A model generated the notes under the pieces. It was not told the DNA's origin. It ran no database searches and saw only the letters and a list, made by a program, of their open reading frames with translations. This document shows positions 5,754-8,262 of a DNA stretch of 8,262 nucleotides, in pieces. The translations under genes and the position numbers were made by a program. Positions within the stretch are counted from its first letter, which is position 1; each line of letters starts with the position of its first letter. Origin of the DNA: Burkholderiaceae bacterium (GTDB lineage: Bacteria; Pseudomonadota; Gammaproteobacteria; Burkholderiales; Burkholderiaceae_E). The DNA lies in contig JAHYJF010000157.1 in the NCBI GenBank assembly GCA_019428955.1, positions 1 to 8,262 on the forward strand, in the 5' to 3' direction.

Positions 5754-6850
5754 CCTATGATACGTTCCGCTTCCCGCTCAGCGAGCGCTTCCGCCAACGC
5801 GCCGGCGCTGCGCTGCGCGGCGGCTTCGCGCGCCGCCAACGCTGCGTCGATCAGCTCCGGGCCGGCATCAAGGAGCAGGTTGGCGTCGCTCAGCGTCCGG
5901 CGCCAGGAACGCGCGCCCGGCAAGCCATTGAACAAGCCCAGCATATGGCGAACTATCGCCCGCAGCGGCTCCCCTTTGGCCCGTTGGGCGAGAGCATAGG
6001 CGCGCATCCGCTCGGCCACCAGTTCACGGGTCGGAGCGGAGCGCGCCGGGCGCTCCGGGAAATGGCGCGCGTCGACTTCGGCGAGCAGCCAGGGATCCTC
6101 GTAGGCCGCCCGTCCGATCATGACTCCGTCGACACCCGAGCGCTCGAGTTCGATCTGCGCGTGGCAGCGCAAGCCGCCGTTGAGCACAATGGTCAGCGCC
6201 GGAAAGTCCTGTTTGAGACGCCGCGCGTATTCATAACGCAGCGGCGGCACCTCGCGGTTTTCGCGCGGATTCAATCCCTTGAGCCAGACGTTACGGGCGT
6301 GAACGAAGAAAACCTCGCAGCCGCCGCGCGCCACCGTGCCGACGAAGTCGCGCACAAAGGAGTATTCCTCGATCCGGTCGATCCCCAACCGGTGCTTGAC
6401 CGTTACCGGGCAATCGACCGCAGCGCGCAAGGCAGTGACGCATCTGGCAACCAGCTCCGGCTCGGCCATCAGGCAGGCGCCGAAGGAACCGTGGCGCACC
6501 CGGTCGCTGGGGCAGCCGCAGTTGAGGTTGATCTCGTCGTAGCCCCAGGAACGTGACATCCGGGCCACCCGTGCCAGTTCGGCCGGATCACTGCCGCCGA
6601 GTTGCAGGCCCAGGGGGTGCTCGGATTCGTCAAAGGCCAGCAAGCGCTGCCGATCACCATGAATCAGCGCGCTAGTGGTGATCATCTCGGTATAGAGCCG
6701 GGCGTGCTGACTCAGCTGGCGGTGGAAATAGCGACAGTGCCGATCGGTCCAATCGAGCATCGGAGCGATCGAGAAACGGTAATCAGCGGCCTGCAAGGTG
6801 CCCTCGGCGACCTGGCCAATGCCTGTGGATTTCACTTTCGCCTCGTCCAT
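5750..6850 (-). CDS. dusA: tRNA-dihydrouridine(20/20a) synthase DusA
   Basis: This FMN-dependent TIM-barrel enzyme reduces uridine 20/20a in the tRNA D-loop using NADPH. It has the DusA signature from residue 26: FSIAPMLDWTDRHCRYF. Next come LYTEMITT (52-59), QLGGSDP for flavin binding (83-89) and the catalytic cysteine C113 in NLNCGCPSDRVRHGSFGACL. VKHRLGID (151-158) and FVHARNVWLKGL (182-193) give phosphate- and base-contacting residues. NGGL (224-227) and MIGRAAYEDPW (244-254) close the FMN phosphate site. At 366 residues it is about 30 longer than usual, with an extra N-terminus of about 20 residues and an Ala/Glu-rich helix at the end. ATG 6850 has no ribosome binding site. GTG 6835 (V6) is preceded by GAGG and would give 361 residues. 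Its stop overlaps the start of the YihY gene. Upstream it faces a response regulator across a shared 74-base promoter region. Confidence 0.92.
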   Translation of the reverse strand: MDEAKVKSTGIGQVAEGTLQAADYRFSIAPMLDWTDRHCRYFHRQLSQHARLYTEMITTSALIHGDRQRLLAFDESEHPLGLQLGGSDPAELARVARMSRSWGYDEINLNCGCPSDRVRHGSFGACLMAEPELVARCVTALRAAVDCPVTVKHRLGIDRIEEYSFVRDFVGTVARGGCEVFFVHARNVWLKGLNPRENREVPPLRYEYARRLKQDFPALTIVLNGGLRCHAQIELERSGVDGVMIGRAAYEDPWLLAEVDARHFPERPARSAPTRELVAERMRAYALAQRAKGEPLRAIVRHMLGLFNGLPGARSWRRTLSDANLLLDAGPELIDAALAAREAAAQRSAGALAEALAEREAERIIG

Positions 6851-6856
6851 AAGTCT

Positions 6857-6884
6857 AGTTTACAGAGCCTCGGCCAGAGGCTAA
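6857..6884 (-). promoter_or_regulatory. Candidate promoter of dusA, overlapping the opposite promoter
   Basis: On the minus strand, TTAGCC (6884-6879) is a poor -35, matching at three positions. After 16 bases comes TAAACT (6862-6857), a -10 with four of six matches. TAAACT ends 6 bases before ATG 6850, so the transcript would begin at the start codon. The -10 overlaps the -35 of the promoter reading the other way. Confidence 0.35.
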
Positions 6885-6887
6885 CTT
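6859..6887 (+). promoter_or_regulatory. Candidate promoter of the NarL-type regulator gene
   Basis: TTTACA (6859-6864) matches five of six bases of the -35 consensus and is followed, after exactly 17 bases, by TAACTT (6882-6887), which keeps the first T, the A and the last T of TATAAT. Transcription would start near 6894, giving a leader of about 30 bases that contains AGAGAG at 6913-6918. The spacer is filled by an inverted repeat. Confidence 0.45.
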
Positions 6888-6895
6888 TGAGCCTC
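6865..6895. repeat. Inverted repeat plus third half-site in the divergent promoter region
   Basis: AGCCTC (6866-6871) and GAGGCT (6877-6882) form a perfect 6-base inverted repeat around GGCCA. GAGCCTC occurs at 6865-6871 and again at 6889-6895, giving a direct repeat with a 24-base period and the inverted copy midway. The first pair fills the spacer of both candidate promoters; the last copy covers the expected plus-strand start site. It could be an operator, possibly for the adjacent regulator. Six-base arms arise by chance in DNA this GC-rich, so position is the main argument. Confidence 0.4.
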
Positions 6896-6912
6896 ACGCC
6901 AAGCACCACTAA

Positions 6913-6918
6913 AGAGAG
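6913..6918 (+). promoter_or_regulatory. Ribosome binding site of the response regulator gene
   Basis: AGAGAG, a moderate match to AGGAGG, lies 6 bases before ATG 6925 and supports that start. Confidence 0.5.
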
Positions 6919-6924
6919 CTCGCC

Positions 6925-7668
6925 ATGCAACTTGCAGCCAGCAACATCGAGAAGACCACCCGCACCCCCCAGAGCGGTTTCGAGGCCGCATCCGATTCAA
7001 CCGCGGGACGCCGCTTCATGGTCGTCGACGACCACCCGATCATGCGCGACGCGATCGGGCAGACCCTCGCGATGCTCGCTCCCGGATGCCACACCGAGAT
7101 GACCGCCTCGCTCGCGGAGACCCGCCGTCGGCTGGCGCTGGGCACGAACTACGACTGCGTGCTGTTCGACCTGGGGCTGCCCGACACTGACGGTTTCGAT
7201 GGCTTGGCGAGCATTCGCGAACTCCGTCCCGACCTGCCGATCGTGGTCATGTCGGGCGATATCGAGCGGCAAACCATCATCCAGTGCCTCGACCTCGGAG
7301 CGGTTGGCTACATTCCCAAGACCATGCAGTCCGACGTCATCATGAATGCGCTGCGCATGATCGTCGCCGGCCACATCTACGTTCCCCACGAACTGGTAAC
7401 CGGCGGGCCGTTGCGCACCAGCGACCCGATCCAGCTGCGCCGTCAGGCCTGTTCCGATCCGCGCAAAATGGGACTGACCGAACGCCAGGTCGACGTGCTG
7501 AGGCTAATCCTGCGCGGCCTGCCCAACAAGTTGATATGTCGCGAACTCGAACTGGCCGAGGGCACGGTCAAGGTCCATGTCAGTGCGGTGCTCAGGGCTC
7601 TGGGAGTGCGCAACCGCACCCAGGCCGTAATCGCCGCAAGCCAGATGGGGTTGAAGGTCAAGCAGTAG
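6925..7668 (+). CDS. NarL/LuxR-family DNA-binding response regulator
   Basis: The 247-residue product is a two-component transcription factor. An N-terminal tail of about 30 polar residues precedes the receiver (about 31-150). The receiver has acidic pair D35-D36 in FMVVDDHP, phospho-acceptor D82 in CVLFDLGLPDTDGFDG, S110 in IVVMSGD where Thr or Ser is expected, and K132 in YIPKT. A linker of about 30 residues leads to a LuxR-type helix-turn-helix (184-238). It contains LTERQVDVLRLILRG, then NKLICRELELAEGTVKVHVSAVLRALGVRNRTQAV, with the glutamate and the GTVKVHV recognition-helix core intact. All residues needed for phosphorylation-dependent DNA binding are present. No histidine kinase lies beside it, so it is an orphan within this window and its stimulus and targets are unknown. 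It is divergent from dusA, and the palindrome between them is a natural candidate for autoregulation. It converges on the pseudouridine synthase gene. Confidence 0.9.
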   Translation: MQLAASNIEKTTRTPQSGFEAASDSTAGRRFMVVDDHPIMRDAIGQTLAMLAPGCHTEMTASLAETRRRLALGTNYDCVLFDLGLPDTDGFDGLASIRELRPDLPIVVMSGDIERQTIIQCLDLGAVGYIPKTMQSDVIMNALRMIVAGHIYVPHELVTGGPLRTSDPIQLRRQACSDPRKMGLTERQVDVLRLILRGLPNKLICRELELAEGTVKVHVSAVLRALGVRNRTQAVIAASQMGLKVKQ

Positions 7669-7676
7669 GCGCTCGC

Positions 7677-7691
7677 CGGCACCGGGTGCCG
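7677..7691. terminator. Palindrome in the convergent gap, possible weak bidirectional terminator
   Basis: CGGCACCGGGTGCCG is a perfect palindrome about its central G. As RNA it gives a 6-base-pair GC-rich stem with a CGG loop on either strand. It fills the 29-base gap between the response regulator stop and the pseudouridine synthase stop. No T-run follows on either strand, so it is not a canonical intrinsic terminator. Confidence 0.3.
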
Positions 7692-7697
7692 CGAAGC

Positions 7698-8262
7698 TCA
7701 GAACTTCTCGTCCTGGCGCAGGTAACGCCACTGGCCTATCGGCAGTTGGCCCAGCATCACGCTGCCGATACGCACCCGCTTGAGACCGGTAACGGTCAGC
7801 CCGACCAGATCGCACATCCGGCGAATCTGGCGCTTCTTGCCCTCGCGCAGCGCAAATCGCAACTGGTGCTCGTTCTGCCAGGAAACCGCCGCCGGACGCA
7901 ACGCCTGCCCGTCGAGCCAGAGTCCGTGCCGGAGCTGGTTCAGGCCCTCTTCCGAGAGCGTACCGGCCACCCGAACCAGATACTCCTTTTCGATCTCGGA
8001 GTCGGCGCCAATCAGGCGCCGCGCCACCCGCCCGTCCTGGGTCATGACCAGCAGGCCGGTGGAGTCGATGTCGAGCCGGCCGGCGGGCGCCAAGCCACGC
8101 AGTTGCCCGGACTGAAAGCGTTGCGGACCGCGGTCTTCGGTCCAGCGGTTCTCGGGGCGCACCAGCACTATCGCCGGCTCGTGGCCGTCTTCTGGTTGTC
8201 CGGAGACATAGCCAATCGGCTTGTTTATCAGCACCGTCACCCGGGTTGCCTGGTGCTGGCGG
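7698..8262 (-). CDS. rluF: RsuA/RluF-family rRNA pseudouridine synthase, C-terminal part (N-terminus outside window)
   Basis: The frame is open to the right edge: codons for RQHQATR precede VTVLINKP, so the GTG at 8240 is very likely internal and not the start. The visible 187 or so residues are the catalytic domain of a RsuA/RluB/E/F-type synthase, which isomerises uridine in rRNA. Key motifs are LINKPIGYVSGQ, the catalytic aspartate in PAGRLDIDSTGLLVMTQDG, EKEYLVRV, and GKKRQIRRMCDLVGL with TGLKRVRIG near the end. The closing block LPIGQWRYLRQDEKF resembles Escherichia coli RluF, which modifies U2604 of 23S rRNA. An S4 RNA-binding domain should lie beyond the edge. RluF is favoured over RluB, RluE and RsuA by overall wording only. 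It converges on the response regulator gene with 29 bases between. Confidence 0.85.
   Translation of the reverse strand, partial: RQHQATRVTVLINKPIGYVSGQPEDGHEPAIVLVRPENRWTEDRGPQRFQSGQLRGLAPAGRLDIDSTGLLVMTQDGRVARRLIGADSEIEKEYLVRVAGTLSEEGLNQLRHGLWLDGQALRPAAVSWQNEHQLRFALREGKKRQIRRMCDLVGLTVTGLKRVRIGSVMLGQLPIGQWRYLRQDEKF

Noticed and set aside
5729..6556. A 275-codon open frame on the plus strand opposite dusA.
   Set aside because: It is a shadow frame: the opposite strand encodes all DusA motifs and this one shows none.
8238..8240. GTG at 8240 as the start of the pseudouridine synthase.
   Set aside because: The frame stays open to the window edge and the residues before it fit the link between an S4 domain and the catalytic domain, so the gene is cut by the edge.

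Overview
The window is GC-rich, gene-dense chromosomal DNA from a Gram-negative bacterium. It is most likely a betaproteobacterium, although a Xanthomonadales-like gammaproteobacterium cannot be excluded. The lineage call rests on the wording of the RluF-type pseudouridine synthase, a long YihY-family membrane protein and a Pil-Chp type chemosensory cluster. It is an inference from remembered family sequences, not from a search. No rRNA, tRNA, CRISPR array, insertion sequence, phage gene or attachment site was found, and nothing looks recently acquired.

Layout. (1) Positions 1-2089, minus strand: a tightly packed chemosensory operon read as pilG-like, pilH-like, pilI-like (CheW) and the first codons of a probable pilJ (chemoreceptor). 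Every junction overlaps. (2) Positions 2302-4483, plus strand: metY (O-acetylhomoserine sulfhydrylase) followed 49 bases later by an alpha/beta hydrolase with an intact catalytic triad. (3) Positions 4503-6850, minus strand: dusA (tRNA dihydrouridine synthase), whose stop overlaps the start of a YihY-family inner-membrane protein. (4) Positions 6925-7668, plus strand: an orphan NarL/LuxR-type response regulator, divergent from dusA. (5) Positions 7698-8262, minus strand: the C-terminal part of an RluF/RsuA-family rRNA pseudouridine synthase, cut by the window edge.

How the genes work together. In group 1, the CheW adaptor would link the receptor to a CheA/ChpA kinase lying beyond the left edge, and the two response regulators would be its outputs. 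In characterised relatives this system controls type IV pili and twitching. Groups 2, 3 and 5 are housekeeping: sulfur amino-acid synthesis, tRNA modification and rRNA modification. The NarL-type regulator is a separate signalling gene with no kinase in view.

Most of the window is ordinary. The best candidates for a second look are three. First, the pilG-like protein carries a receiver-like N-terminal domain without the phosphorylation residues, joined by a long Pro/Ala-rich linker to a normal receiver. Second, the 74-base region between dusA and the response regulator can be read as two face-to-face, mutually overlapping sigma-70 promoters with a palindrome in their shared spacer. Third, metY and dusA both lack a ribosome binding site and both have a -10-like hexamer exactly 6 bases before ATG, which suggests leaderless mRNAs. 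I see no convincing new multi-gene system.
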